A DNA stretch of 64,000 bases from an uncultured Clostridia bacterium (lineage in GTDB: Bacteria > Bacillota > Clostridia > Christensenellales > Aristaeellaceae). Positions 9,262-18,153 of the stretch are shown piece by piece. Each line of letters begins with the position of its first letter. Position 1 is the stretch's first letter. A program made the translations under genes and the position numbers. Where the stretch lies: the NCBI GenBank assembly GCA_934631025.1, contig CAKTXR010000012.1, forward strand, positions 9,817 to 73,816. Reading direction: 5' to 3'. Below the pieces are notes generated by a model. The model ran no database searches and was not told the origin of the DNA. It worked only from the letters and a program-made list of their open reading frames with translations.

Positions 9262-10002
9262 ATGAATTTTGAGGGAAAAGTTGCCATGATCACCGGCGCG
9301 GGCGTGGGCATCGGACGCGCATGCGCCATCCGTTTTGGCGAGCTGGGGGCAAAGCTTGTGCTGCTCGACTACAACGCTGAGACGCTTGCCGCGCTCAAGG
9401 AGGAACTCAAGGCCTATCACGCTGAGGACGCGCTGACCTTTACCTGCGACGTGGGCGATGAAGCCGCCGTGCAGGCCGCCGTCGCTCAGGCGATTGGGCA
9501 TTTCGGAAAGATCGACATACTGGTCAACAATGCCGCGCTGTGGCGCTGCTGGTCGTCCTTCATTGAAACGCCCGCGTCCGAATGGGAAAAGTTCATCCGC
9601 GTCAACATCATGGGCGTAGTGCATTGCACGAAGGCCGTGCTGGGCGGCATGGTCGAGCGCGGCTACGGCCGCATTGTCAACGTCGGTTCGGTCGCCGGCG
9701 TGTACGGCAACGCCAACATGGTTCACTATTCTGCCACGAAGGGCGCGCTGATCGCCCTGACCAGGGGATTGGCCAAGGAAGTGGCCGACAAGGGCGTGAC
9801 CGTCAACTGCGTCTCGCCCGGCAGCGTCAGCCCCTCCGATCACATGGACATCCACTACACTCAGCCCAGCGAGCTGGCGTTCATGGGGCGCACCGGCAGC
9901 GACGCGGAAAACGCCGATCTTATCTGCTTCCTGGCCAGCGACAAGGCCAGCTACATCTCCGCGCAGAACATCCAGATTGACGGCTGCCGCCGCAAGCAGT
10001 AA
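9262..10002 (+). CDS. SDR-family oxidoreductase, probable D-mannonate (fructuronate) reductase
   Basis: 246-aa short-chain dehydrogenase. The Rossmann nucleotide site reads TGAGVGIGRA near residue 11, NNAA near 90, and the catalytic triad is Ser in VGSVAG, then Tyr and Lys in HYSATKGAL. SDR-type UxuB enzymes of Bacillus and relatives reduce D-fructuronate to D-mannonate, and the position directly after uxuA supports this role; that assignment is inference, because SDR substrates cannot be read from sequence. AAGGGAGGAAG precedes the ATG. The gene probably forms a two-gene hexuronate unit with uxuA. Confidence 0.85.
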   Translation: MNFEGKVAMITGAGVGIGRACAIRFGELGAKLVLLDYNAETLAALKEELKAYHAEDALTFTCDVGDEAAVQAAVAQAIGHFGKIDILVNNAALWRCWSSFIETPASEWEKFIRVNIMGVVHCTKAVLGGMVERGYGRIVNVGSVAGVYGNANMVHYSATKGALIALTRGLAKEVADKGVTVNCVSPGSVSPSDHMDIHYTQPSELAFMGRTGSDAENADLICFLASDKASYISAQNIQIDGCRRKQ

Positions 10003-10028
10003 GCCCACTCCCTTTATGATCAATCGCC

Positions 10029-10067
10029 CACCACAGCCTTCCGACCGCGCGTCGGAGGGCTGTGGTG
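10029..10067. repeat. Long perfect-type hairpin without T-tract
   Basis: A 16-base stem (10029-10044 with 10052-10067, one G-U pair) encloses a 7-base loop in the 301-base gap between the SDR gene and the Big2 gene. No T-run follows on either strand. It may end transcription of the uxuA unit or belong to a dispersed intergenic repeat; the remaining bases up to 10231 hold nothing I recognise. Confidence 0.5.
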
Positions 10068-10231
10068 TCATCCCGCACGCAAAAACGGCAAATTTTCGCC
10101 AAATCCTTCCAACGCAAGGCTCTGTGCCCGCGTCTAATAAAAGAGTATGCGTGCAAGAGGGAGGTGTCGGAAATCTTGCGCCGACGCGGCGGTGAATTTC
10201 ACGGGAACAGCACCCGCTTTGACGCAAATTA

Positions 10232-10260
10232 TTGCATTTTGCGCCACAATATGGTATACT
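10232..10260 (+). promoter_or_regulatory. Promoter of the Big2 surface protein gene
   Basis: TTGCAT (10232-10237), 17 bases, TATACT (10255-10260); transcription would begin about 35 bases before the start codon. Confidence 0.65.
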
Positions 10261-10303
10261 CTTATTTGTCTTAATATGTATATCGTTCGGAGGTGAACGC
10301 TCT

Positions 10304-13210
10304 ATGACCCGATCCGCTCCCCTGCGTCTGCTGACGGCGCTGCTTCTCTGTCTGGCGCTGACGGCGCTGCTGCCCGCGGCCATGGCCGAAAGCCTGCCTG
10401 CCGCCACGCAGCAATCCGCGCCTGTCCTGACGCTCTCTGAAAAGCAGCTTGTCATTGATCTGGCTTCCTCCAGCCGGCGCACGCTTACCGCGTCCCTCAC
10501 GCCGGCCGATTCCTCGGCGCGCTACAGCTATGAAAGCTCGGATACAAGCGTCGCGCGCGTCTCCTCGAGCGGCGTTATCACCGGCCGCAAACGCGGAACC
10601 TGCACGATCACTGTGCGTTTGCGCGGCGGCGAGGCGGTCGCCCAGTGCGCCGTCACGGTGAAGGACAGCCGCGTTCCCGACTCGATCACCTTTGTGCAAG
10701 GCACAACTGCGACGCTCGAGCGCTATGAAACGCTCCAGCTCACGCCGCAAATCATGCCCGCCTCGGCCGACCAGCGCGTCTCCTGGAAGAGCAGCGCACG
10801 CGGCGTGGTCACGGTCAGCTCGAAGGGCTTGATTACCGCCAAGCGGGGCGGCACCGCCGTCATCACCTGCTATTCCCGCCGCGACCGCACCGTGCTGGGT
10901 GAAATCACCGTCAGAGTGAAGGAATATCCCACGCCGACCGCCATCTCGCTCGATCATGAGCCGCACTATATGATCGTCGGCACGACGCTTCAGCTGCATC
11001 CGCAGACCGAGCCGGCCGGACAGCGCGTGTGTGAGATGTTCACCTGGCGCTCGTCCTCGTCACGCCGCGCCACGGTCAGCGCCAGCGGCCTTGTGACTGC
11101 CAAGTCGACCGGCGTGGTCACGATCACCTGCTCCTCCAAGCAGAACTCCCGCATCCGGGAGACGCTGCGCATCGTGGTCGTCAAGCCCGATTCGCCCTAC
11201 TACATCACGCTGACGCCCGGCAGCGAGACGATCAACGCCTATGCGGGCGATACGCTGCACATCGGCGCGTCGGTGTTCCCGGCCAACCGCGCGCAGGGCA
11301 TCGTCTGGAAGAGCAGCCGCACCTCCGTCGCCACGGTCGATCAGAACGGCAACGTGACCATCAAAAAGCCCGGCACCGTCAAGATCACCGCTACGTCGAG
11401 CGTCAACCGCGACATTCAGTCCAGCGTGACGATCAGAGCCACGCGCCTGCCCGCGCCCGACGCGATCACGCTCTCGCCCATGCCCGCGACGCTCGAAGTG
11501 AGCGATACGCTGGCGCTGAGCGCGCAGGTCTATCCGACCGACGAGCGCCGCAGCCGCGAGTTCCGCTGGAAGACCAGCTCGAGCTCCATCGCGCGCGTGT
11601 CGAGCGACGGCGTTGTGACCCCGCGCAAGCTGGGCACCGTCACCATCACCTGCTATTCCGCGGTCGATTCGGATGTGCGCGCCACGCTGACGCTGCGCAT
11701 CGTCGACAGCAAAATGCCCGACAAGATTACGCTGAACGTGCCTTCGCTCTCCATGGAGGACGGCCAGAAGGTTCAGCTCACGCCCACAATCGAACCGGCG
11801 ACCGCCACGCAGACGGTCAGCTGGAAGAGCAGCAAAACGCGCGTTGCCACCGTCGATTCGAACGGCGTTGTGACTGCCCATGCCGCCGGCACAGCCTATA
11901 TCACCGCGACCTCGACCTATTCCGCCAAGAAGTCCGTGCGCATCAAGGTGACCGTGACGCAGAAAGCCGCGCCTTCCGCGCTCTCCTTCCCGACCTCCGT
12001 CGCCTCGATCTATGTGGGCAAGTCCGCGCAGATCGCCGTGCAGCCGCAGCCCGCGACCGCCAGCGTGATGTGCCAGTATGTAAGCTCCAATCCGTCGATC
12101 GCCTCGGTCGATCAGAACGGCATCGTGACCACGCACAAAACCGGCGCCGTCACGATCACCGCCCGTTCTCTCAAGAACAGCAGCGCCAGCGCGTCCGTCC
12201 ATGTGATCGTCTACGACGACAACACGCCCGGCGCGGTCAATCTGGAGAGCAGCTCGCTCTATCTGGGCGTGAAATACGGCGATTACCTGAGCGCTTCCGT
12301 GTTCCCGTCCACGGCCAGTCAGACCATCGTCTGGAGCAGCGCCAATCCGAACGTCGCCACGATCGACGCAAAGGGCTATGTCTACGGCAAGGCCATCGGC
12401 ACGACCGTCGTCACGGCCACGGCGGTAAACGGCGTGAGCGCGTCCTGCACGGTCTATGTGACCAGCACGAACGTCTCCGGCGTAATCCCCGCGCGCACCA
12501 CGACCGTAGCCGACATCAGTGAGAACCTCGGCAAGATCTATGCCATTCAGGACAGCGCTCTGGACGTCATCGCCTCGCTCAACACGCTGGGCGCGATTTC
12601 CGGCAGCGAAGCCAGCGCCCGCTCGGCGATCATCCGCCGCGCCATGGCCGATCAGGCCTTCCCCTGGATGACGCTCGGCACGCAGGAATACTGGACGCAG
12701 AAATACGCCGAGAAGCGCTATCTGCCCGGCCGCGTCTATTACGGACTGCCCTATACGCAGGCCGGCGCGAACGGCAACTCGGCCAACCGCACCTACACGG
12801 CGGCCAAGGCGCTGACCGAAAAGCGCTATTACGACAGCGGAAAGGGCTATTACATCCTCAACCAGCGGAACCTGCTCAACGGCAGCTATGCCGGCTGCGA
12901 TTGCTCCTTCTTTGTCAACACGGCCACCTACGGCATCAATCATCCGGCCTCGGCGCTCAAGACCTACACGATGAACACGTCGAATTACTATAAGACGCTC
13001 AAGAGCTATTCCGAGCTGCGGCCCGGCGATCACATCGTGCTGGCCAAGAGCCACACCGTCATGTTCCTGTACTGGATGGACGCGGAAAAGACCAAGTTCA
13101 TGATCATCGAACAGGGCGGCGACGGCAACACCATCATCTGCTCGATCAAAAACGCCGCGGAATACGCCTCGAAGGGCTATATCCCGCGCCGCGTGAGCAG
13201 CTTCAGCTAA
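10304..13210 (+). CDS. Secreted protein with eight Big2 Ig-like domains and C-terminal NlpC/P60-like domain
   Basis: 968-aa exported protein. A signal peptide (MTRSAPLRLLTALLLCLAL then a cut after AMA) is followed by eight bacterial Ig-like group 2 domains of about 80 residues (roughly 45-720), each with the WKSS..VATV..NGVVT..GTVTITATS pattern. The last 250 residues form a different domain with a CDCSFFV motif (candidate catalytic Cys) and KSHTVMFLYW (candidate His), resembling NlpC/P60 or CHAP amidases that cut cell-wall peptides. No sortase motif or lipobox is seen, so anchoring may be non-covalent. The start has GGAGGTGA 6 bases upstream. Likely role: cell-wall remodelling or adhesion. 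Single-gene unit with its own promoter and terminator. Confidence 0.85.
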   Translation: MTRSAPLRLLTALLLCLALTALLPAAMAESLPAATQQSAPVLTLSEKQLVIDLASSSRRTLTASLTPADSSARYSYESSDTSVARVSSSGVITGRKRGTCTITVRLRGGEAVAQCAVTVKDSRVPDSITFVQGTTATLERYETLQLTPQIMPASADQRVSWKSSARGVVTVSSKGLITAKRGGTAVITCYSRRDRTVLGEITVRVKEYPTPTAISLDHEPHYMIVGTTLQLHPQTEPAGQRVCEMFTWRSSSSRRATVSASGLVTAKSTGVVTITCSSKQNSRIRETLRIVVVKPDSPYYITLTPGSETINAYAGDTLHIGASVFPANRAQGIVWKSSRTSVATVDQNGNVTIKKPGTVKITATSSVNRDIQSSVTIRATRLPAPDAITLSPMPATLEVSDTLALSAQVYPTDERRSREFRWKTSSSSIARVSSDGVVTPRKLGTVTITCYSAVDSDVRATLTLRIVDSKMPDKITLNVPSLSMEDGQKVQLTPTIEPATATQTVSWKSSKTRVATVDSNGVVTAHAAGTAYITATSTYSAKKSVRIKVTVTQKAAPSALSFPTSVASIYVGKSAQIAVQPQPATASVMCQYVSSNPSIASVDQNGIVTTHKTGAVTITARSLKNSSASASVHVIVYDDNTPGAVNLESSSLYLGVKYGDYLSASVFPSTASQTIVWSSANPNVATIDAKGYVYGKAIGTTVVTATAVNGVSASCTVYVTSTNVSGVIPARTTTVADISENLGKIYAIQDSALDVIASLNTLGAISGSEASARSAIIRRAMADQAFPWMTLGTQEYWTQKYAEKRYLPGRVYYGLPYTQAGANGNSANRTYTAAKALTEKRYYDSGKGYYILNQRNLLNGSYAGCDCSFFVNTATYGINHPASALKTYTMNTSNYYKTLKSYSELRPGDHIVLAKSHTVMFLYWMDAEKTKFMIIEQGGDGNTIICSIKNAAEYASKGYIPRRVSSFS

Positions 13211-13229
13211 GCCGCATTTGACAAATGCA

Positions 13230-13277
13230 AACGCGCCCATCGCATGAGATTTTTCATGCGATGGGCGCGTTGTTTTG
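13230..13277 (+). terminator. Terminator of the Big2 gene
   Basis: An 18-base perfect stem (13230-13247 with 13254-13271) is followed by GTTTTG. The next 190 bases up to the convergent NUDIX gene hold nothing recognisable. Confidence 0.8.
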
Positions 13278-13461
13278 CCCTTGCCGTACAAATCGGGAGC
13301 CGGAGGCTCGGGAAGCACAGCTCCGACACGCTCAAACGGAGTTTCACGCAAAGGAAGCCTGAATTCTGAAGGATTCCACTCACAGCGTCAAATCAAGGAC
13401 ACAGCAGAAATAATGACGAAGAACGCCGCGATGGAGTCCCGGGGAATTCTTCAGATTGTCC

Positions 13462-13938
13462 TCAGCTTCTCGATACAAAGTGCTTCATCGGCCCGTCCAG
13501 ACAGGCGATTTCGTCCTTCAGAAATTCAGGATAAATTGTCACGTTCTTCAGCCGCTCGATCGACAGCAGCCCGTATTCCACGCGCAGATTATCCCGCTGC
13601 GCCGTCCATACGCCTTCTCGGGGCAGCGCCGCATCCGCTGTCAGCTCAATCGAATAGTAAAACGCAATGCCGTGCGCCTGCTTCCCATTCCACTGCCAGA
13701 AGCTTTCCTCGCTCCACAAAAGGCGCCGGCATGCGACGCGCAGCCCCGTTTCCTCGAAAAGCTCGCGTTTCAGCGCATCCTCCAGCGTCTCGCCGACCTT
13801 TACATGGCCGCCCGGCAGCGCGTATTCGTCGCCGTCGACCTCGCGCTGCACGAGAATCCGTCCCTCTGCGACGAGCACCGCCGCGACGCGCAGCTCGCAG
13901 ACGGCGTTCTCCGCTTTAAACAGCCAGTCCCCGTCCAT
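13462..13938 (-). CDS. NUDIX hydrolase
   Basis: 158-aa protein with a full Nudix box: GGHVKVGETLEDALKREL continuing FEETG, matching GX5EX7REUXEEXGU, which binds Mg2+ and cleaves nucleoside diphosphates linked to another group. The exact substrate (oxidised nucleotides, sugar nucleotides or others) is not predictable. The ATG at 13938 is chosen because AGAGGAG lies 7 bases upstream and the N-terminus WLFKAENAVCELRVAAVLV fits the family; longer in-frame starts overlap the neighbour. It is last in a minus-strand series after ogg and a DUF554 gene, 11 bases from the latter. Confidence 0.88.
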   Translation of the reverse strand: MDGDWLFKAENAVCELRVAAVLVAEGRILVQREVDGDEYALPGGHVKVGETLEDALKRELFEETGLRVACRRLLWSEESFWQWNGKQAHGIAFYYSIELTADAALPREGVWTAQRDNLRVEYGLLSIERLKNVTIYPEFLKDEIACLDGPMKHFVSRS

Positions 13939-13949
13939 AGCCGCTCCTC

Positions 13950-14639
13950 TCAAAACAGCGCCCGCAGGCTGATGTAAATCGCCGGAATGAACATGGCGGG
14001 CAGCATATTGCCGATGCGGATGCGCTCCTTCGCAGCGCCCAGCATATTCACGCCCAGCGCGAGGATGAGCAGGCTGCCCGTCGCGCTCATTTCCAGTATG
14101 GCCGTCTCGGAGAGGAAATTGCCCAGCGCCATGGCCAGCAGCGCAATGCCGCCCTGATAGATCGTCAGCGGCACGACGGACAGTATCACGCCCGTTCCCC
14201 ACGACGAAGCGAAGATCAGCGCCGACACACCGTCGAGGATCGACTTGGCCAGCAGCGTATCCGCCTTGTTCTGAAGGCCCGCTTCCAGCGAGCCGACGAC
14301 CGCCATTGAGCCGACGCAGAACAGCAGCGTCGCGTTGATGAAGCCCTTCGAGAAGCCGTCGTCGTCCCGCGCCAGCTTTTTCTGCGCCCATGCGCCCAGC
14401 GTGTCCAGACGATCCTCAATGCGCAGCAGCTCGCCGACGACCGTGCCCAGCACGATTGAAATGATCACCAGCATGACGTTCTGCGTCTGAATCGCGCCTG
14501 AAATGCCGATCAAAAGCACGCACAACGCCAGCCCCATGTTGATCGAGTTGCTGAACCGCTTCGGTATGCCGCCCTTTAAGCGGCTGCCGATCAATCCGCC
14601 CACAATCACCGCAGCGGCATTCGCCCATACGCCCCACAT
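13950..14639 (-). CDS. DUF554 family membrane protein
   Basis: 229-aa integral membrane protein with six to seven hydrophobic segments. The N-terminus GVWANAAAVIVGGLIGSRLKGGIP and the central FCVGSMAVVGSLEAGLQNKADTLLAKSILDG are hallmarks of the DUF554 family (YdfK/YqgA), whose function is unknown; a channel or transporter role has been suggested only by its topology. It sits between ogg and the NUDIX gene in one orientation, probably in the same transcript. Confidence 0.85.
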   Translation of the reverse strand: MWGVWANAAAVIVGGLIGSRLKGGIPKRFSNSINMGLALCVLLIGISGAIQTQNVMLVIISIVLGTVVGELLRIEDRLDTLGAWAQKKLARDDDGFSKGFINATLLFCVGSMAVVGSLEAGLQNKADTLLAKSILDGVSALIFASSWGTGVILSVVPLTIYQGGIALLAMALGNFLSETAILEMSATGSLLILALGVNMLGAAKERIRIGNMLPAMFIPAIYISLRALF

Positions 14640-14672
14640 TTTTCATCCATCCTTCCGTATTTCCAATCGCTT

Positions 14673-15518
14673 CTATTTTTCCAGCTTCAGCAGCCCCAAG
14701 CGCGCGCAGTGGAACAGGCTCTGCTGGATCAGCCCCGCGTCGTCGCCGAACATATCGTGCGCCGCGCGGCGAATCTCGGCCTTGCCCGCCGTTTCCGGCA
14801 CGAACCACGTTTTCATCAGCCGCTCGACCCACACATCCACCGGAAAGGCCATGCTCTGCCCCATGCCGAAGAGCTGCACGCAGTCCGCCACCTTGTCGCC
14901 CACGCCGCTGAGCGTCAAAAGCCGCTTGTGTGTCTCCTCATACGGCAGCGCGGAGACAGCCTGCAAATCGAAGCCGTCCCGCACGCGCGCGGCCGTATCG
15001 ATCAGATAGGGCGCGCGATAGCCGCAGCCCAGAGCGCGCAGCGTCTCCTCGTCGGTTTCGGCCAGCCGCTCGGGCGTCGGAAACGCGCCATCCACGCCCA
15101 GCGCCGCGATAAGCCGCTCAACAATGCCGCGGATGCGAGAGACATTGTTGTTGGCCGATATGATGAACGCAATCAGCGCTTCCCAGCACGGCTGATTGAG
15201 CACGCACAGCCCGGGCAGGCGCTTCATCGCGCGGTAGGCCATGTCGTAATTCCGCACGCGCTCGGCCAGCCGGCTGTAATCGCGCTCCAGATCGAAATAG
15301 TGGATCCAGAACGGCTCATCTCCCGCCGCGCAACCCTCCAGCAGAAAACCGTCCGCGCAGGGAACAAGCCGTGCGTGCCGCCCCGCCGTTACGCCGCAGA
15401 ACGCGCCGCCCTCCTCGCGCCAGTGGAACACCTGCGCGCTGTCGATCAGCGTGAGCCGCGCGTCGAAATCCACGCCGCGAAATCGCGCGCTGTTCTCGTC
15501 AAGGCGTTTAATGTTCAT
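14673..15518 (-). CDS. ogg: 8-oxoguanine DNA glycosylase/AP lyase, OGG1 type
   Basis: 281-aa bifunctional repair enzyme that removes 8-oxoguanine and nicks the strand. The N-terminal OGG domain has AQVFHW near 29-33; the HhH-GPD core has FIISANNNVSRI (119-129), the catalytic Lys209 in LSGVGDKVADC, and Asp228 in FPVDVWV. Length and motif order fit OGG1-like proteins of Clostridia. The gene follows a GNAT acetyltransferase gene by 35 bases and leads into the DUF554 gene by 33 bases. With the NUDIX gene nearby, an oxidised-nucleotide protection cluster is conceivable but not shown. Confidence 0.92.
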   Translation of the reverse strand: MNIKRLDENSARFRGVDFDARLTLIDSAQVFHWREEGGAFCGVTAGRHARLVPCADGFLLEGCAAGDEPFWIHYFDLERDYSRLAERVRNYDMAYRAMKRLPGLCVLNQPCWEALIAFIISANNNVSRIRGIVERLIAALGVDGAFPTPERLAETDEETLRALGCGYRAPYLIDTAARVRDGFDLQAVSALPYEETHKRLLTLSGVGDKVADCVQLFGMGQSMAFPVDVWVERLMKTWFVPETAGKAEIRRAAHDMFGDDAGLIQQSLFHCARLGLLKLEK

Positions 15519-15553
15519 GCAATCACCTTTCGGCTCTCCAAGCCTTTGGTCTG

Positions 15554-16015
15554 TCAGACTATATCATGGATCATATGATAAAATGTACCTTCTCCCGCCG
15601 AGGTGGTCTGATGAATCGGCTCCCCGACGATATGGAAGCCCGCCTTTTCGTAGCACCGGACGGCGCGGGTATTCCACGTCCTGACCTCCAGATACAGCGG
15701 CTTTCCGGGGAACAGCGACCGAGAGATTTCGCAGGCCGTTCTGGTCATAAGCTGGCCATAGCCGCGGCCGCAATAGTCCGGATTTGCGCCGATTCCAAAG
15801 AAAACCTCCGTTTCCTCCTCATAGAGGTTGATGAATCCGATCAGAACCGCATCATCGTAAAACGAATAAAAGTTGTTCTTGGAATTGGCGAAGCCTATGC
15901 CCCTTTTCTTCTGTTCTTCATAGGGCGCGCTGTTGTACACGGCATAGTCGCCGCTATACTTCCATCCGGCAATGGCGTATTTTTCTTCTTCCGTGGTCTT
16001 GTGATATGTTATCAT
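15554..16015 (-). CDS. GNAT-family N-acetyltransferase
   Basis: 153-aa protein with the acetyl-CoA binding motif A (GIGANPDYCGRGYGQLM, about 88-104) and the usual YEKAGFHIVGE close to the end. It should transfer an acetyl group from acetyl-CoA to an amine; the acceptor is unknown. The ATG at 16015 is preferred over one eight codons upstream because GGGAGGAAAG lies 2-12 bases before it. It is located just after the terminator of the ribosomal protein operon and before ogg. Confidence 0.82.
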   Translation of the reverse strand: MITYHKTTEEEKYAIAGWKYSGDYAVYNSAPYEEQKKRGIGFANSKNNFYSFYDDAVLIGFINLYEEETEVFFGIGANPDYCGRGYGQLMTRTACEISRSLFPGKPLYLEVRTWNTRAVRCYEKAGFHIVGEPIHQTTSAGEGTFYHMIHDIV

Positions 16016-16061
16016 TCTTTCCTCCCGAATGCGCTTCATTTTACCGCCGGCGAGGAATTGG

Positions 16062-16092
16062 AAAAACCCGCCCGGATGTTACTCCGAGCGGG
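16062..16092 (-). terminator. Terminator of the rplU-prp-rpmA operon
   Basis: On the minus strand a 9-base stem (16084-16092 with 16067-16075, one G-U) is followed by five T residues (16062-16066). Confidence 0.85.
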
Positions 16093-16109
16093 CTAATAAT
16101 CACGATGGA

Positions 16110-16406
16110 TTATTCCGCAGCAACCTCAGCCTTCGGATAGATGCTGACCTGCTTGCGCTTCTTGTCCTTGCGCTCAAACTTGACGATGCCGTCAATCTTG
16201 GCGTAAAGCGTGTCGTCATCGCCGATGCCCACGTTCAGGCCGGGGTGGATGACGGTGCCGCGCTGACGAACAAGAATATTGCCGGCCAGAACGAACTGAC
16301 CGTCAGCGCGCTTGGTGCCCAGACGCTGCGCGGCAGAGTCACGGCCGTTGCGCGAGCTGCCCATACCTTTTTTATGAGCAAACAGCTGCAAATTCATGAT
16401 AATCAT
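16110..16406 (-). CDS. rpmA: 50S ribosomal protein L27 with cleavable N-terminus
   Basis: 98-aa ribosomal protein of the peptidyl transferase region. The core KKGMGSSRNGRDSAAQRLG is diagnostic. The N-terminus MIIMNLQLFAHKKG carries the Firmicutes extension, in which Prp protease cuts after the Phe of LQLF before L27 can work in the ribosome; the Prp gene lies directly upstream. The ATG at 16406 has AGGAGG 9 bases upstream, inside the end of prp. Third gene of the operon. Confidence 0.96.
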   Translation of the reverse strand: MIIMNLQLFAHKKGMGSSRNGRDSAAQRLGTKRADGQFVLAGNILVRQRGTVIHPGLNVGIGDDDTLYAKIDGIVKFERKDKKRKQVSIYPKAEVAAE

Positions 16407-16411
16407 GTGCA

Positions 16412-16750
16412 CTACCTCCTATTCCTGCATTTTACCCGGACGCATCCGGGATACTGTTCAGAGACGCTCTGAAGTCCCTGCTGCGCCACAGCCAGCACAA
16501 GACTGGCGTCGCGCCGCTTCTCTTCAGTCAAATCGTCCGGCAGATCGAGCCGGAGAAAGCCGATCTCGTCATTCTGGCGAACGGGCGCGTCGATGCCCAG
16601 CACCGACACAACGCCGTTGGCCGCCGTGATGAGTATGGCCGATACCGCCGCGCAGACAATGTCGCTGCCCGCATCAGCGTATCCCGCGTGCCCTTCCGCC
16701 GTGAAGCTGATGAACCTGTCCTCTTTGCGTTCAAAGGTGACGGTTATCAT
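16412..16750 (-). CDS. prp: Ribosomal-processing cysteine protease Prp
   Basis: 112-aa protease that removes the N-terminal extension of L27. The family's catalytic pair is present: His21 in AEGHAGYA and Cys33 in SDIVCAAVS. It sits between rplU and rpmA, the arrangement seen across Firmicutes, with a 2-base gap to rplU and a 5-base gap to rpmA, so the three are surely one transcript. Confidence 0.95.
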   Translation of the reverse strand: MITVTFERKEDRFISFTAEGHAGYADAGSDIVCAAVSAILITAANGVVSVLGIDAPVRQNDEIGFLRLDLPDDLTEEKRRDASLVLAVAQQGLQSVSEQYPGCVRVKCRNRR

Positions 16751-16752
16751 AA

Positions 16753-17058
16753 TCAGCCGATCTCGGTGATCTTCACCTTGGTATACGGCTGGCGATGACC
16801 CTGCTTCTTGCGGGAGTTCTTCTTGGACTTGTACTTGTAGACGACGACCTTGGCGCTCTTGACCTGGCCGAGGACTTCGCCCCCAACCTTCGCGCCCTCA
16901 ACCACGGGCGTGCCGATCACCACACCGTCGTCCTTGCCCAGCATCAGAACTTCGAAGTTCACCGCGTCGCCTTCCTTGGCGTCGAGCTTCTCGACATAGA
17001 TCACGTCGTCCTTCTGAACACGATACTGCTTACCACCGGTCTTAATGACTGCATACAT
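16753..17058 (-). CDS. rplU: 50S ribosomal protein L21
   Basis: 101-aa ribosomal protein; MYAVIKTGGKQYRV at the start and the basic KSKKNSRKKQGHRQPYT near the end are diagnostic. AAGGAGG precedes the ATG by 9 bases. First gene of the L21-Prp-L27 operon, with an 80-base leader behind a strong promoter; in many Firmicutes this leader folds into an autoregulatory L21 element, which I could not confirm by eye. Confidence 0.97.
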   Translation of the reverse strand: MYAVIKTGGKQYRVQKDDVIYVEKLDAKEGDAVNFEVLMLGKDDGVVIGTPVVEGAKVGGEVLGQVKSAKVVVYKYKSKKNSRKKQGHRQPYTKVKITEIG

Positions 17059-17146
17059 CTGCGTTGCACCTCCTTACAAAGTCTCGCCGAATACAGGCAC
17101 GCTCAAAGAGCGATTTCCCAGCCCGTTCCGTGCGGATCACCCTCAT

Positions 17147-17175
17147 AGTATACGTCATATCGCCGAAAAAGTCAA
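17147..17175 (-). promoter_or_regulatory. Promoter of the rplU operon
   Basis: On the minus strand TTGACT (17170-17175), 17 bases, TATACT (17147-17152): a near-consensus sigma-A promoter about 90 bases before rplU. Confidence 0.8.
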
Positions 17176-17252
17176 TCGGCGCACATACAATTAACAACAT
17201 GCCGCGAACCCGCGTGATATAATAAGTAAAACAGCCAGAGGAGGCGCGATTT

Positions 17253-18113
17253 ATGCCCATTCGGGAGATTACCTTCGACCAGATCCACCCCGTCGTGCGC
17301 TTTGCCGCCGCCGTCGCGCCCGGCTCGCGCGGCCTTGTGCTGGCGGCCGATTGCAGGCTGTTCCGCCTGATTACCGGCGAGGGAACGCTTCAGCTGACCG
17401 ACCGCGTCCTGCCGCTCCATGAAAACCGGCTGATCTATCTGCCCGTCGGCGTGCCCTATCGCTTCGCCGTGAGCGCGTCGACCCGCGTGTTTTCGGTCAA
17501 TTTCGATCTGACGCACGAGCGCGCCGAGCGGCAGAACAGTATGCCGCCGTTCCTCTATACGCCGGAGGGGCAGGCGCGCCTGAGCATCTATCACGTCGCC
17601 GACTGCCCGCTCTTCGACGCGCCGGCCGTGCTGCCGGTTACCTCCGAAATGCAGAACGCGCTGTGCGAGCTGGAGCAGGAATACCTCTTCCAGCGGCGCT
17701 ATGCCGCGCAAAAAATGAGCGGCTGTATGCTTTCCCTGCTGGCCGCCCTGGCGCGCGGACACGGAACGGGCGCGCCCGGCGACTATGTGCAGCCGGCCGA
17801 TTCAGTGATTGCGTTCATTCAGGCGCATTACGCCGAGCTGCTCACCAACCAGTCCATCGGCGCAGCGCTCGGCTATCACCCCAACTACATTAACCGGCTC
17901 ACCGTGCTGCACACCGGCCAGTCGCTGCACCGTTATCTCATGACGGTGCGCGTGCATCGCGCGCTCGACCTGATCCAGTCGACACGCCAGCCACTCTCAC
18001 TGATTGCACAGGCCTGCGGCTTCCAGAGCGGCGCGCACTTTTCGCGCTGCTTCAAGGCGGTTATGGGCGCGTCTCCCAGCGCGTTCCGCACGGACTTTTC
18101 CGATGAGACATGA
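17253..18113 (+). CDS. AraC-family transcriptional regulator
   Basis: 286-aa regulator built like the one at 7067-7909: an N-terminal cupin-type sensor (LHENRLIYLPVGVPYRFAVSA near 60-80) and a C-terminal double helix-turn-helix (LLTNQSIGAALGYHPNYINRL, then LSLIAQACGFQSGAHFSRCFK). AGGAGGCG lies 8 bases before the ATG, and a TATAAT at 17218-17223 without a clear -35 box may drive it. Neighbours do not reveal its target: a ribosomal operon upstream and a convergent coiled-coil protein downstream. Confidence 0.88.
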   Translation: MPIREITFDQIHPVVRFAAAVAPGSRGLVLAADCRLFRLITGEGTLQLTDRVLPLHENRLIYLPVGVPYRFAVSASTRVFSVNFDLTHERAERQNSMPPFLYTPEGQARLSIYHVADCPLFDAPAVLPVTSEMQNALCELEQEYLFQRRYAAQKMSGCMLSLLAALARGHGTGAPGDYVQPADSVIAFIQAHYAELLTNQSIGAALGYHPNYINRLTVLHTGQSLHRYLMTVRVHRALDLIQSTRQPLSLIAQACGFQSGAHFSRCFKAVMGASPSAFRTDFSDET

Positions 18114-18146
18114 AAACGCCGGCTCAATCGTCCTCGACTGGCCGGC
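18113..18146 (-). terminator. Terminator of the coiled-coil protein gene
   Basis: On the minus strand GCCGGC (18141-18146) pairs with GCCGGC (18118-18123), with an inner 5-base stem, then GTTTT. It overlaps the stop codon of the convergent AraC gene. Confidence 0.6.
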
Positions 18147-18153
18147 AAAATCA

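Noticed and set aside
17059..17140. L21 leader RNA
   Set aside because: Position fits, but I could not recognise the conserved fold by eye, so it is mentioned only under rplU.
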